Source: Leucobacter insecticola (GTDB lineage Bacteria > Actinomycetota > Actinomycetes > Actinomycetales > Microbacteriaceae). Taken from it: a stretch of DNA of 64,000 nucleotides. Under the pieces are notes generated by a model that worked only from the letters and a program-made list of their open reading frames with translations, did not search any database and was not told the DNA's origin. Positions 18,423-29,377 of the stretch are shown one piece after another; the first letter of the stretch is position 1; the number at the start of each line of letters is the position of its first letter. The position numbers and the translations under genes are program-made. The stretch covers positions 2,294,001 to 2,358,000 of the forward strand of contig NZ_CP049934.1 in NCBI RefSeq assembly GCF_011382965.1. The letters run 5' to 3'.

Positions 18423-19699
18423 TCATTCTGCCCGCAGCAGCGCCCATCGCGCCTCTGCCCCTCCCGGTGTTTCGCTGCGGCGGACCTTACCGAGCAGTTC
18501 CAGTTCGGCGAGAGCCTCCTGGGTTTCCTCTGGTGAGAGCCCCGCGAGCCTGGTCACCTCGGCGGTTGTGCGGCTACCACGAAGCGGGAGCGCGTCGACC
18601 ACACGACGGTGTAGTGCGGGCTCTTGCGCATCTCCGGCCGTCTCTCCGATCAACGCATCTGCTGAGACCCGAGCAACTCTCGCACGTCGCTGCCGCGCGA
18701 CACAAGGGCTGCCCCGTAGTCTCGGATCAATCGGTGGCAACCGAGCGAGGCTGCGCTCGTCACCGGACCGGGCACGGCCCCGAGGGGGCGCCCAATCTCT
18801 GCGGCATGGCCCGCGGTGTTCAAGGATCCCGATTTTGGGCCGGCTTCCGTTACGAGGGTGGCACGGGTGAGGGCCGCGATCACGCGGTTTCGCTGTAGGA
18901 ATCGCCAGCGGGTGGGCGCTGATCCCGGAGCCATCTCTGAGCACACAGCACCCGCGTTCACGATGCGATCGAGCAGGGAGCTGTGGGCTCTCGGATAGGG
19001 GCGATCCACCCCGCCCGCCAGCACGGCGATCGTTGGGGTCTCGAGTGCGAGGGCGGTACGGTGCGCGACGGCATCGATGCCGTACGCCGCGCCTGACACG
19101 ATTGTCGCTCCTGTCGTGCACGCCTCCCCCGTGAACTCCGCTGTCACATCGGTTCCATACCCGGTGCAGGCGCGCGCACCAACGACCGCCAGCGAGAAGG
19201 CATCCAGCAGCGAAGGGTCTCCCCTGACCCACAGAAGCAGCGGCGTGTGGATTCCCAGGTCGTTAAGGCCCGCGGGCCAGCGCGAAGAATCCGGCGTCAC
19301 GAGGTGGGCACCGCAGTTGACGGCGGCGGTCAGCGCGTGAAGCACGGCGGCCCGGTCGAGCCGAGGCAGCCACCGTTTCACCCCGGCAGCAATGCGGCGA
19401 TCGGAGACCTCCTCGTGGCCGCCTTTTCGCATTGCTGCGCCCAGCTGTGCTGTGGCTTTCGCAGACGCGAGGAGATCAAGAGATGGCCCGGCGCCAAGGG
19501 CTGCGATCACGGCGCCGGCCACGGCGTCACCGGGTTCGACGAGGCAGGACCAGACCACCCGGGCAAGCAGCGCATCGGCGGTCACTTGACTCAGCGGCTC
19601 GGGGTTCGCTGCTCCAGAACCCGGAGCCGCGGGCACCAGCTGGCTCAGCAGGTCACGGAAGGTGCGATCGGCTCTCACCTGCACGAGTCCCCGGCTCAC
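18423..19699 (-). CDS. dprA: DNA-processing protein DprA, frame broken near 18668
   Basis: Loads RecA on incoming single-stranded DNA during transformation. The Rossmann-like core is intact in the first frame (to about 18670): AVVGARACTGYG, SGAAYGIDAVAH and AVLAGGVDRPYP. The C-terminal winged-helix domain (TTAEVTRLAGLSPEETQEAL) continues in another frame to 18423. One extra base in the CCC/GGG run at 18668-18670 joins ELLG to SADALIG. The full product would be about 425 residues. Its GTG start overlaps the comM stop (GTGA). The conserved comM-dprA-xerC order supports the call. Confidence 0.88.
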
Positions 19700-21251
19700 G
19701 GCAGGTCACCCCCGCGCAGCAGCAACGCTCTCGCGATTTCACGGCGACCGGGTCTGTCTCGCCCAGCCAGGTCCGCCACAGTCCAGGCGATCCGCAAGGT
19801 CCGATCGTAGCCTCGCATTGTCAACGCGCCGCGATCGAGGGCGCGATCAAGCACAGCAGTATCGCTGCGCGGAAGCCGCATCCGTGGGCCTCGCAGCCAG
19901 CTCCCGCGCACCTCGGCGTTCACCCGCCACGGTGTCGCGCTCAGACGCTGGGCTGCCGCTTGCCGGGCCTGGGTGACACGATCCCGAATCTCCGCGCTCG
20001 TTGCTGGTGCTGTATCGGCTTCAGCGCGCACCACGTTCGAGACCCTGCGCACGGTAAGCCGCACATCGATACGGTCTCCCAGCGGACCTGAAATGCGCTG
20101 CAAATACCGCACTCGCACATGCGGGGTGCACTGACACTGCGCCACCGTGTCCACGGACCCGGCATAGCCACACGGGCAGGGGTTCGCGGCCAGCACTAAC
20201 TGCACGTCTGCGGGGAGTAACGCGCGCACCCTGGATCGATGAACTTTAATCTCTCGCGATTCGAGCGGCTGTCGCATCGATTCGAGCACCGCGCGAGGAA
20301 ACTCGGGGCTTCGTCAAGGAACAGCACTCCGTGGCAGGCGAGTGTCATGGCTCCGGGGCGCACTTCGCTTCCCGCGCCACCCCCGATGATGGACACGGCC
20401 GAGGCGCTGTGGTGTGGGCTCTCAAATGGTGGCCTGCGAATCAGCCCGCTGAGCGGTGATCCTCCCAGCGACGCAATGCTGCTCGCGGTGATCGACTCTT
20501 CGGGAGTCAGATCCGGGAGGATCGTCGGCAGTCGGGTGGCGAGAAGGGTCTTCCCCGCGCCGGGAGAACCGAGCAGCGAGACGTGGTGTCGCCCCGCCGC
20601 GGCGATCGTCATCGCCTCAACAGCTTCGGCTTGACCGATGACATCAGACATATCAATATCGCTATCCGCGAGTTGCTTCGCAGAAGCACCCCCGGCCTCA
20701 CCACCGGCCGGCATCACACGCCAGCCGTCGCTCTCGCCGCGATACCAGGCGACCGCCCCAGCAAGGTCTCTGGCCGCGATCACCTCGATCCCGGGCACGA
20801 GTGCCGCCTCGGCGCCACCCCGTTCCGGCACCATCACCCGCTGAAACCCGAGATCTCGTGCGGCAAGGGTGGCGGTGAGGAGGCCTGCCGGTCGGCGCAG
20901 CCCGCCGTCGAGTCCCAGCTCCCCGATGTGGGCGGTTTCCGCGAGCCGGTCGGCCGGGAGATGACGGGATGCGGCGAGCGCAGACAGCGCGATCGCGAGG
21001 TCAAAGCCGGAACCCTGTTTGGGGAGCGCTGCCGGGCTCAGGTTGACCAACAGAAAGCGATCCGAGAGCGGCATCTTTGCCTGGGTCGTGGCCATACGCA
21101 CCCGCATTTTTGCTTCGGTGAGCGCCGTGTCGGGCAGCCCGATAATCGCCATTCCCGGGAGTTGCTGGGAGACTGCAGCTTCGACCATCACGATGGTGCC
21201 TTGCACGCCGGTGAGCGCGACGGCCGCCGCCCGGCAGACCTCCCCGCTCAC
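19696..21251 (-). CDS. comM: ComM/YifB-like Mg-chelatase-type ATPase, frame broken near 20305
   Basis: AAA+ helicase promoting branch migration during natural transformation. The N-terminal ChlI-like domain is followed by Walker A GSPGAGKTLL and Walker B GVLFLDEAP. The frame then breaks at the GGGG/CCCC run 20305-20308. Adding one base restores EAPEFPRAVLESMRQPLE and the zinc motif NPCPCGYAG in the second frame, which continues to 19696. Joined length is about 517 residues, normal for the family. The GTG start at 21251 overlaps the yraN stop. Confidence 0.9.
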
Positions 21252-21634
21252 GAGATCCCCCGGAGGTGATCAATGCGTGGCGTCTGATTCGCACGCAGCG
21301 TGATCCCGACAGCGTCTACACGCAACCCGTGCCCGTGGGCCCGCGTCTCGTGCGCCCAGTCGAGCAAGAGGTGCCGCAGGCGAAGCATTTTCTGCGCGGT
21401 AATCGCTTCGAGAGGGTTACCGTACCCCGTGCCGCTTCGTGTTTTGACCTCGATCGCCACGAGAGTCTGACGGTCACGGGCAATGAGGTCGAGTTCGCCG
21501 GCACGGGTGCGCCAGTTGCGTTCAAGGATGTGGAACCCGAGCCCCGTTAAGTATTCCGCGGCGAGCGACTCGCCGTAGGCACCGAGTGTTTGGTTGTGTG
21601 GCTCCCTGTGCGGGACTGCTGTAGTGCTGGTCAT
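21248..21634 (-). CDS. YraN family protein (UPF0102)
   Basis: A 128-residue protein of the PD-(D/E)XK nuclease fold: GAYGESLAAEYL, then AGELDLIARD and VAIEVKTR, which hold the Asp, Glu and Lys of the potential nuclease site. Biochemical role unknown; it is commonly next to comM, dprA or RNase HII. It overlaps comM by four bases (GTGA). Start at 21634 is an ATG after a plausible purine-rich stretch. Confidence 0.88.
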   Translation of the reverse strand: MTSTTAVPHREPHNQTLGAYGESLAAEYLTGLGFHILERNWRTRAGELDLIARDRQTLVAIEVKTRSGTGYGNPLEAITAQKMLRLRHLLLDWAHETRAHGHGLRVDAVGITLRANQTPRIDHLRGIS

Positions 21635-21762
21635 GGCGCACCTCCTGCGCCTATCCTGCAGCGAAACGGGGTGCGAAGACGGAAAAACCGAAATCTGTGG
21701 AAAAGTTCACGACCGCGCCCGAAAAAAGAGGGGTGTGAGCGGAGGTCGCGCTGCGAGGAACC

Positions 21763-22086
21763 TTACTCGTCGAGCGCGAGTTCCTGCGGCAGCTTGAACT
21801 CGCGCGCCGACAGTTCTTCGACGTTGACGTCCTTGAAGGTGAGCACTCGAACCGACTTTACAAACCGGTCGGCGCGGTAGACATCCCACACCCACACGTC
21901 AGTCATTGTGAGTTCGAAGTAGAAGTCGCTGCCGGCGTCTTGACGCTTCAGCTCCACCTCGTTTGCAAGGTAGAAGCGGCGTTCGGTCTCAACGACATAG
22001 CGGAACTGGCTGGCGATGTCGCGGTATTCCCGAAACAGTGACAGCTCGGCTTCACGCTCGTAATCGTCTAGCTCTTCCTCGTTCAT
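21763..22086 (-). CDS. DUF2469 family protein
   Basis: A 107-residue acidic protein typical of actinobacteria: NEEELDDYEREAELSLFREYRDI at the start and VYVWDVYRADRF-like WVWDVYRADRFVKSV in the middle. Function unknown. The ATG at 22086 is the family start; the open frame to 22248 reads through the divergent SOS promoter. It lies head-to-head with the imuA-imuB-dnaE2 operon and upstream of yraN. Confidence 0.88.
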   Translation of the reverse strand: MNEEELDDYEREAELSLFREYRDIASQFRYVVETERRFYLANEVELKRQDAGSDFYFELTMTDVWVWDVYRADRFVKSVRVLTFKDVNVEELSAREFKLPQELALDE

Positions 22087-22127
22087 CTCCCCTATCCTAC
22101 TCACCCTAGCAACACTCCGAATCGAGA

Positions 22128-22156
22128 TTGACTTATTCGAACATATGTTCGAATAT
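22128..22156 (+). promoter_or_regulatory. SOS promoter with perfect LexA box for imuA-imuB-dnaE2
   Basis: TCGAACATATGTTCGA (22137-22152) is an exact palindrome matching the actinobacterial LexA consensus TCGAAC-N4-GTTCGA. A TTGACT -35 lies at 22128-22133 and a GAATAT -10-like hexamer at 22151-22156, 17 bp apart, so bound LexA would cover the promoter. The predicted transcript start falls at about 22163, the A of the imuA ATG, implying a leaderless mRNA; no ribosome-binding site is present. LexA box: seen; leaderless start: inferred. Confidence 0.88.
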
Positions 22157-22162
22157 TGCCGT

Positions 22163-22828
22163 ATGGCTTCCGTCGCAACTGTCCACACGCTGCAGCAGCG
22201 CATCACTGAGATGCAGCCGCTCCGGCTCGACGATCGCGCGCTCCCCACACACCCCGGCCTGCGTCAGCTGTTCCCCGGCGGCGCCCTCAAAAAGGGGGCG
22301 AGCTACGCGGTGCAAGGATCGCAGCAGCTTGCCCTCTCCATGCTCTCGGCGGCCTCAGCCTCGGGCGAATGGTGCGGGGTGATCGGATGCCCCACCTTCA
22401 GCGCGGAAGCCGCAACTTCCCTCGGCATCGCCCTCGAACGTCTGATCCTCATCCCAGCCCCCGGAGCAGACGCCCTGGCCCTCAGCGGCACCCTCAGCGA
22501 GATCCTTACCGTCGTACTCCTGATGCTGCCCACGCGGCCAAGCCACCGCGATGTGGAGCGCATTTCGGCCAGGCTTCGCGAACACGGCACCGCGCTCATC
22601 GTTGCCGGCGATTGGCCGCACCCCGAAAGCTCACTGCGGGTCACCGCCTCGCGCTGGCGGGGACTCGGCACCGGTTACGGGCTGCTTGAGGAACGTGAAA
22701 TTTCTGTGCGAACGCAGGATCGCCGCGGCATCTCCGAACACACCGTCCGTTTTACGGGCGGCCGCATCCAGGGGCCTGCAGGCGCCACCGCTGCGCAGCC
22801 CCGCCTTCCGCGAGCGGTGCCGCAATGA
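22163..22828 (+). CDS. imuA: ImuA-like mutasome protein (RecA-like fold)
   Basis: First gene of the DNA-damage mutasome operon. The 221-residue product resembles the actinobacterial ImuA (ImuA-prime) group: PGLRQLFPGGALKKGASYAVQG near the start, then a RecA-like core without a convincing Walker A. Known: ImuA, ImuB and DnaE2 act together in damage-induced mutagenesis, with ImuB linking to the clamp. The ATG at 22163 is preferred over one at 22145, which lies inside the LexA box. Its stop overlaps imuB as ATGA, indicating coupling. Confidence 0.85.
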   Translation: MASVATVHTLQQRITEMQPLRLDDRALPTHPGLRQLFPGGALKKGASYAVQGSQQLALSMLSAASASGEWCGVIGCPTFSAEAATSLGIALERLILIPAPGADALALSGTLSEILTVVLLMLPTRPSHRDVERISARLREHGTALIVAGDWPHPESSLRVTASRWRGLGTGYGLLEEREISVRTQDRRGISEHTVRFTGGRIQGPAGATAAQPRLPRAVPQ

Positions 22829-24438
22829 GTGCGGCCCCGCGCACGCTGGTGTTCTGGGTGCCCGACTGGCCGATCCACGCGCAGCTGCGGGACCGCGCAG
22901 ACACGGACGGAACCGAGAACGTTTCTGCAGAGCACACCTCCCCCCTCGCGCTGATCGCCCAGCACCGGGTGGTGGCCTGCTCCGCCGCCGCCCGCGCCGC
23001 CGGAGTGCGCACGGGGATCCGCGAGCGTGAGGCGCAGTCCCGCTGCCCCGAACTCACCGTGTACCCGCACGATCCCGGGGTCGATGAGCGGCGTTTTGCT
23101 CCCGTGGTCGCGGCACTCGAACAGCTGGTGCCGGGGGTCGAGGTGCGACGCCCCGGCCTGTGCGCCATGCGCGCCCGGGGACCTGCCCGCTACTACGGCA
23201 GCGAAGAGGCCGCGGGCAGTGCGCTCATAGCACTCGGAGACGCCCTCGATCTCCACGATATTCAGATCGGCATCGCTGACGGGCTCTTCGCGGCGGAGCA
23301 GGCCGTCCGGGCAGGCGCCCATTCACCCGGTGTGGAAGCCCCGCACGATGCGATCCGGATCGTCCCCCCGGGCACCTCAGCAGCCTTCCTCAGCCCGCTG
23401 CCCGTTTCGCGCGCCGCCGACGCAGATCTCGCCGAGCTCCTCGTGGGGCTCGGGATCCGCACCCTCGGTTCCCTCGCGGCGCTCCCCGAAGACGCTGTCA
23501 GGGCGCGCTTTGGTGCACCGGGTGTCGCAGCCCACCGTCGCGCCTCGGGGATCCCCCTCAGCCACGGCGCTGAAGTGCGACCGCGCAACCCCGCACGGGA
23601 GCTGAGCGTGGAACTCACCTTTGAGCCTCCGGTCAACACCACCGAGCAGCTCGCGTTTGCGTGCTCGGGCTTGGCGGAACAGTTCATCGAAACGCTTCGC
23701 GAGGAGGGTCTCGTGTGCACCGCGATCCGCATCGAGCTCACCGATGATGTGGGGCTGCGACACGAACGCGAGTGGCTGCACCCGCACCGTTTCACCCCGG
23801 CAGATACGGTGGGGCGGATCCGATGGCAGGCCGCCTCAGCCGTGCGCGAGAGCGAGCGGGGCGGGGCGGGGATCACGCGCGTCAGGATCACCCCCACCCA
23901 CACAGACCGCGCCGCCGCGCACGAACCGGGACTGTGGAGCACCGAGCCTGATGCGCGCGTGCACCACCATCTCAGCCGGGCACAAAGCCGGCTCGGGCAT
24001 ACCGGGGTCGGCACGATGGAGCTCGCGGGCGGGCGATTACTGAGGGAGCGGCAGCATTTTGTGCCCTGGAGCACCTCACGAAAACGCCCTCGCGGATCCC
24101 GCGCCTCCGCGGCGGGTCCGTGGCCGGGTGCGCTCGCAGGCCCCGCCCCCAGCCAGGTCTTCCCCGAGCCACTCCCCGCTGAGCTGCTCGACGCCACCGG
24201 ACACACGCTCCACATCGATGCCGACGATCTACTGACGGCGAACCCTGCACGCCTCCGCGTCCTCCTTGCCGACGTTAACGCGGTGGTGGAGGCGTGGTCG
24301 CTGCCCTGGGCAGTGCGGGAGCGATGGTGGCAGGGAACGCCCCCACGGTTCCGCCTGCAGGTGCAGCTTGACGGGGGCGACGCCTGGCTGCTCTATCACG
24401 AGGCAGAACACTGGCTCGCCGAGGGCCGCTACCACTAA
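22825..24438 (+). CDS. imuB: ImuB, catalytically degenerate Y-family polymerase
   Basis: A 537-residue protein with the UmuC/DinB fold: LVFWVPDWPIHAQL at the start, CSAAARAAGVRTGI in the fingers region and LLVGLGIRTLGSLAALP as the helix-hairpin-helix. The paired acidic residues of active Y-family polymerases are not visible at the palm position (RARGPARYYGSEEAA), as is usual for ImuB, which serves as an adaptor between the sliding clamp, ImuA and DnaE2. It overlaps imuA by four bases and precedes dnaE2 by 20 bp. Confidence 0.9.
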   Translation: MSAAPRTLVFWVPDWPIHAQLRDRADTDGTENVSAEHTSPLALIAQHRVVACSAAARAAGVRTGIREREAQSRCPELTVYPHDPGVDERRFAPVVAALEQLVPGVEVRRPGLCAMRARGPARYYGSEEAAGSALIALGDALDLHDIQIGIADGLFAAEQAVRAGAHSPGVEAPHDAIRIVPPGTSAAFLSPLPVSRAADADLAELLVGLGIRTLGSLAALPEDAVRARFGAPGVAAHRRASGIPLSHGAEVRPRNPARELSVELTFEPPVNTTEQLAFACSGLAEQFIETLREEGLVCTAIRIELTDDVGLRHEREWLHPHRFTPADTVGRIRWQAASAVRESERGGAGITRVRITPTHTDRAAAHEPGLWSTEPDARVHHHLSRAQSRLGHTGVGTMELAGGRLLRERQHFVPWSTSRKRPRGSRASAAGPWPGALAGPAPSQVFPEPLPAELLDATGHTLHIDADDLLTANPARLRVLLADVNAVVEAWSLPWAVRERWWQGTPPRFRLQVQLDGGDAWLLYHEAEHWLAEGRYH

Positions 24439-24458
24439 CGCCAGAAAGGAGAACCGCA

Positions 24459-27400
24459 ATGGGGTGGCACAATGAACCGATACCGTGGAGCGAGTTTGAG
24501 CGTCGCCTTTCGGGGCGCGGCACGACGCCCCCAGGGGATCCTGCGGCGCGGCCCGACACGCCGGCCGCACTGAGGGCGTCAGACGCGCCATCAGCCACCC
24601 CGACCGTGCCCTACGCGGAGCTGCATGCCCACTCACACTTCAGCTTCCTCGATGGTGCTTCTTCCCCCGAACAGCTCGTACAGGAAGCGGCCCGCCTGCG
24701 CCTCACCGGCATCGCCATCACCGACCACGACGGCCTGTACGGTGCGGCAAACTTCGCCGATGCCGCCGAGGTTCAGGCAGCCACCAACACGGATCCCGAT
24801 CGCCCGCCCCTCCTCACGGTCTACGGTGCCGAACTCTCGCTCGGGCTTGACGCGCCGCAGCTCGGTGCCGCCGACCCGGCAGGCACGCACCTCCTCGTAT
24901 TGGCGCGCGGCACCGCGGGATACCACCGCCTCGCCGCCGCGATCACGGAGGCGCAACTCAGCGGCGGCGAGAAAGGTCGCCCGCGCTACGACCTCGAACA
25001 GCTCGGTGCGGCGAGCGGCGGAGACTGGGTGATCCTCACCGGCTGCCGCAAGGGTGCGCTGCCGCGAGCGCTGAGCGCGGCGAGCACACGCGAGGAGGGA
25101 GACACGCGGGCACGCGCAGAGCTCGACCGTCTGACCGCCCTCTTTGGTGCAGACAACGTGTATGTCGAACTCACCCATCACGGACACCCCGACGATGATC
25201 CGCGCAATGATCGGCTGGCGCTGCTCGCCGCAGAACATCACCTTCCCACCCTCGCAACCGGCAATGTGCACTACGCCGTCCCCGCACACGCACACCTCGC
25301 AGAAGCGATGGCCGCGGTGCGCGCACGCCGCAGCCTCGACGAGCTCGACGCGTATCTCCCCGCCGCGGGAACCGCGCATCTGCGCAGTGGTGCGGCACAG
25401 CTGCGGCGCTTCGCCCGCACCCCCGACGCCGTCACCCGCACGACGGCGCTCGCCCGCGAGCTCGCCTTCCCGCTGCGCGCAGCACGTCCCAAACTCCCAA
25501 AACTCCCCTCCCCGAGGGAATGACACAGATGGACTATCTGCGGCAGCTCGTGTGGCAGGGTGCGGAACTCCGCTACGGTTCTCAGCTCAACACCCACCGC
25601 CGAGAACGGCTCGAGCGGGAGCTGGAGGTGATCGCGCGCAAGGATTTCCCCGGCTACTTCCTCATCGTGCACGACCTGGTGCGTGAGGCACGAAGCCGCG
25701 GGATCCTGTGCCAGGGCCGCGGATCCGCCGCGAATTCTGCCGTGTGTTTTGTGCTGCAGATCACCGAGGTCGATTCGATCCTCTACGATCTTCCCTTTGA
25801 GAGGTTCCTGTCGAGCATGCGCGACGAGGAACCCGACATTGACGTGGATTTTGATTCGGAACGACGCGAGGAGATCATCCAGTACGTCTACGACAGCTAC
25901 GGTCGCAGGAACGCGGCGCAGGTCGCCAACGTCATCACCTATCGCCCCAAGGCCGCGATCCGCGACGCCGCAAAAGCGCTTGGCTACAGTGCCGGACAGC
26001 AGCGGGCGTGGACCAAACACCTGGATCGCTGGGGCAGCATCGAGGAGGATCCGACGAGCCCGATCCCGCTCCCCGTGCAGCGGCTCGCGGCCCAGTTCAT
26101 GCGGGCCCCACGGCACCTCGGGATCCACTCGGGCGGCATGGTCCTCACCGAGCGCCCGGTGGGTGAGGTCTGCCCCATCGAGCACGCACGCATGGAGCGC
26201 CGCACCGTACTGCAGTGGGATAAGGACTCCTGCGAGACGATGGGGCTTGTGAAGTTCGACCTGCTGGGACTCGGGATGCTCAGCGCCCTACAAAAGACGA
26301 TGGACCTGGTCGCTGCCCACACCGGGAAGCGGTGGACCATCGCCACGATCCCGAAGGAGGAGCCCGGGGTCTACGACATGCTGTGCCGCGCCGACGCGGT
26401 CGGGGTGTTCCAGTTGGAGAGCCGGGCGCAGCTCAACACGCTGCCGCGGCTGCTCCCCCGCAGTTTCTACGACCTCGTTATCGAGATCGCGCTGATCCGC
26501 CCCGGGCCAATCCAGGGCGGTGCCGTGCACCCGTATCTGCGCCGCAAGAACGGTGTCGAGCCGGTGGCATACTCACACCCGAAGTTGAAGCCGGTGCTCG
26601 AACGCACGCTCGGAGTGCCCCTCTTCCAGGAACAACTCATGCAGATGGCGGTCGCGGTGGCGGGCTGCTCCGCAGAAGACGCCGACCTGTTGCGCCGCGC
26701 GATGGGTTCCAAGCGCGGCCAGGAGCGCATCGAGTCACTGAAGCAGAAACTGTTCGCGGGCATGCGGCAGAACGGGATCAAGGACGCAGAGGCCGAACTC
26801 ATCTACGCCCAGATCGAGGCCTTCGCGAACTTCGGCTTTGCGGAGAGCCACTCGATCAGTTTCGCACTGCTTGTCTACGTCAGTGCCTGGTTCAAGCTGC
26901 ACACCCCCGCCGCGTTCCTCGCCGGGTTGCTGCGCTCACAGCCCATGGGGTTTTACTCACCGCGCACACTCGTCGAAGATGCCAGGCGGCACGGCGTGGT
27001 GGTGCGGGCTGCTGATGTGCAGCACTCAGCGGTGTTTGCAGACCTCGAAGAGGTCACCGAGGGGGGATCCCGCCCGCGCACCTCCCCAGATTCCGATTGC
27101 ACCGCACACCTGCCCTTCACTCTCGATCCGCCCCGGGTTCCCCCGTTTCAGCGCGACGCACCAGACACGAGCGGCCTGCACCGCCTCGACGCCGCGTTTG
27201 CGGTGCGGCTTGGCCTCGCCGAGATTCGGGGCATCGAGACTGCCGCTGCCGAACGTATCGTGCGGGCGCGGGATCACGCCCCGTTTCTCGACCTCGCCGA
27301 TCTTGCGCGCCGCGCAGATCTGAACCGCTCCCAGCTGGAAGCCCTCGCAAGCGCGGGCGCCTGCCAGAGTCTCGGCCTCGACCGCCGGGAGGCACTGTGG

Positions 27401-27898
27401 GCCGCGGCCCCGGCCTCCGACAACCGCGAGCGGTTCCTTCCCGGGATCGCCGTCCACATTCAGCCGCCGCTGCTGCCAGTGCTCACCCCGGCCGAGCAGA
27501 CCGCGCTTGACCTGTGGAGCACGGGCGTCGCGCTTGACGCCCACCCGCTCGCACTGCTGCGGGACGCCCTCGATGCGCGCGGGGTGGTCCGTTCCGACAG
27601 GATCCGGCACACCCGCCCGGGAATCTCCGTCACCATCGCCGGCCTCGTCACCCACCGGCAACGCCCCGGCACTGCCAGCGGGATCACCTTCCTCACGCTG
27701 GAAGACGAGTCCGGCACCGTCAACGTGGTGACCTGGGCGAAGGTGTGGGCCCGCTATCGTCTCGTCGCCCGGTCTTCGCCGGCGCTCGTCATCACCGGCG
27801 TGCTCGAACGCTCACCCGAGGGCGTCGTCAACGTTATTGCGTCGAGCTTTGAACCGCTCGCCGCACCCGTTGGGGTCAGCTCCCGCGATTTCCAGTAG
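24459..27898 (+). CDS. dnaE2: Error-prone DNA polymerase DnaE2, frame broken near 25510
   Basis: SOS-induced C-family polymerase that copies damaged templates. The PHP domain is in the first frame (ELHAHSHFSFLDG, AITDHDGLYG; to about 25510), and the polymerase core in the second (QGRGSAANSAV, PDIDVDFDSERR, LIRPGPIQGG, FNFGFAESHS-like ANFGFAESHS), followed by helix-hairpin-helix and OB-fold segments. The two frames overlap by four bases, but the sequence joins naturally as LPS-PEGMTQMDYLRQLVWQGAELRYG if one C is added to the CCCC run at 25510-25513. Joined length is about 1145 residues, typical for DnaE2. AAAGGAG precedes the ATG. A true two-gene split is possible but less likely. Confidence 0.9.
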
Positions 27899-27921
27899 GG
27901 GGCCGGGACGCCATGAGCCTC

Positions 27922-29375
27922 TCACCCGTGCCGACGGCGCAGCCTAATGTGTCGCTGCTGCATCATGCCGTGCAGCCCTTCTGGCCCGAGCTCTCGCCCA
28001 AATCCAGACATTTTCCAACCTCCAAACGGCGCCTGCAACTCAGACACATCATTGATATTCACGCCAACACCACCAGCGTGGATCCGCTCGGCGACACCCC
28101 AAGCACGGTCGAGATCGTCACCGTAGACGTACGCGGCAAGGCCGTACTCGCCTCGATTCGCAAGCTCCGCGACATCCGCACCGGCGGCGAAACGGTGAAC
28201 CGCGACAAGTGGACCGAAGCTTTCCTCGCGCATCACCAGCGCCTCGGCGGGCACTCGGTCGAGCACCGTGGGTTCAAAGAACATCGCCCGGTCCAGCCCG
28301 TCGCGCACTTCGGCATAACCGCCCCCAGTTCCGAGCACGGCACCGCGCGCGATCGCCTCGTCAATGTGCCTACGCGACTTGTCGATGACGGCCGTCGTAG
28401 TGACTGGTCCGCCGGTAACCCCCGCCTCAATACCGTGGCCGAGTGTGATCGCTCGTGCCGCGGCAACGACAGCATCCGTAAACTCGTCAGCGATCGAATC
28501 GGCGACGACAATCCGGTTCACGGCGATGCAAATTTGACCAGCGTTCGAGAATGACCGCCGCGCTGCCGCGGCCGCAGCCTCTGCGATGTCTGCGTCGTCG
28601 AGCACAATGAACGGCGAATGGCCCCAAGTTCCAGTGTGACGCGCTTCATCGTTATTGCAGCCGAACGCATAATCGCCTGTCCGGTCGCGGTTGACGCGGT
28701 CGCGGTAATCGCTGCGACATCGGGATGCTCGGAAAGCCGGGAACCGGCTTCGAGAGACCCGGGGAGATCAGACAGCACGCCCTCGGGCAGACCGGCATCG
28801 ATGAAACACCGTACGAATTCGGCAACCGCGAGCGGTGTCTCAACCGGCGGCTTCACCACGACCGAGTTGCCTGCTGCGAGGGCAGGACCAATCTTCCACG
28901 CGTACAGGTCAACGGGGTAGTTCCACGGCACGATAGCAGCGACCACTCCGAGCGGTTCCCAGGTGACGAGCGAGCGCACATCTGCTCGCGGGCTCGGGCG
29001 CACTGTTCCCCACACGCGACGCCCCTGCTCCGCGTAGTACCGGATCACCTGTGCACCGAAAGAGATCTCTTTCACGCTATCAAGGACGGGCTTGCCCTGT
29101 TCCCGGGTAAGCAATTCGGCCATCGCCGGTGTGCGCTCGTCAATGTAGACCGCTGCACGCAGCAGGATCTCGGAGCGTTCATCAGCGGTGAGCTGCTTCC
29201 AGCTCTGGAAACCGACCTTCGCAACGGCCACGGCGCGGTCCACATCCGCAGATCCGGCGACGGCACTCGTGGCAATGACCTCGCCTGTTGCAGGGTCTCG
29301 CACTTCAACGATCTCGCCGCTTAGTGCTGGAACCCACTCTCCTCCAATGCAGAGCAAGCGGTCATGAGCCGTCAC
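27922..29375 (-). CDS. Aldehyde dehydrogenase family protein, frame broken near 28622
   Basis: NAD(P)-dependent oxidation of an unknown aldehyde. The first frame gives IVPWNYPVDL (cofactor site), GNSVVVKPP and the general-base motif VTLELG. Adding one base to the CCCC/GGGG run at 28622-28625 joins this to GGHSPFIVLDDADI and the second frame, with the nucleophile in NAGQICIAVNR, then EESFGP and PFGGWKMSG. Joined length is about 484 residues, normal. I place the start at the GTG 29373-29375, behind GGAGG. It is the last gene of the nucleoside operon, three bases from the SIS gene. Substrate may derive from the sugar moiety, but this is inference. Confidence 0.87.
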
Positions 29376-29377
29376 GG

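Noticed and set aside
25510..25523. DnaE2 as two genes with a four-base ATGA-like overlap
   Set aside because: The overlap looks deliberate, but one added C gives an uninterrupted family sequence and the same one-base loss recurs throughout the window.
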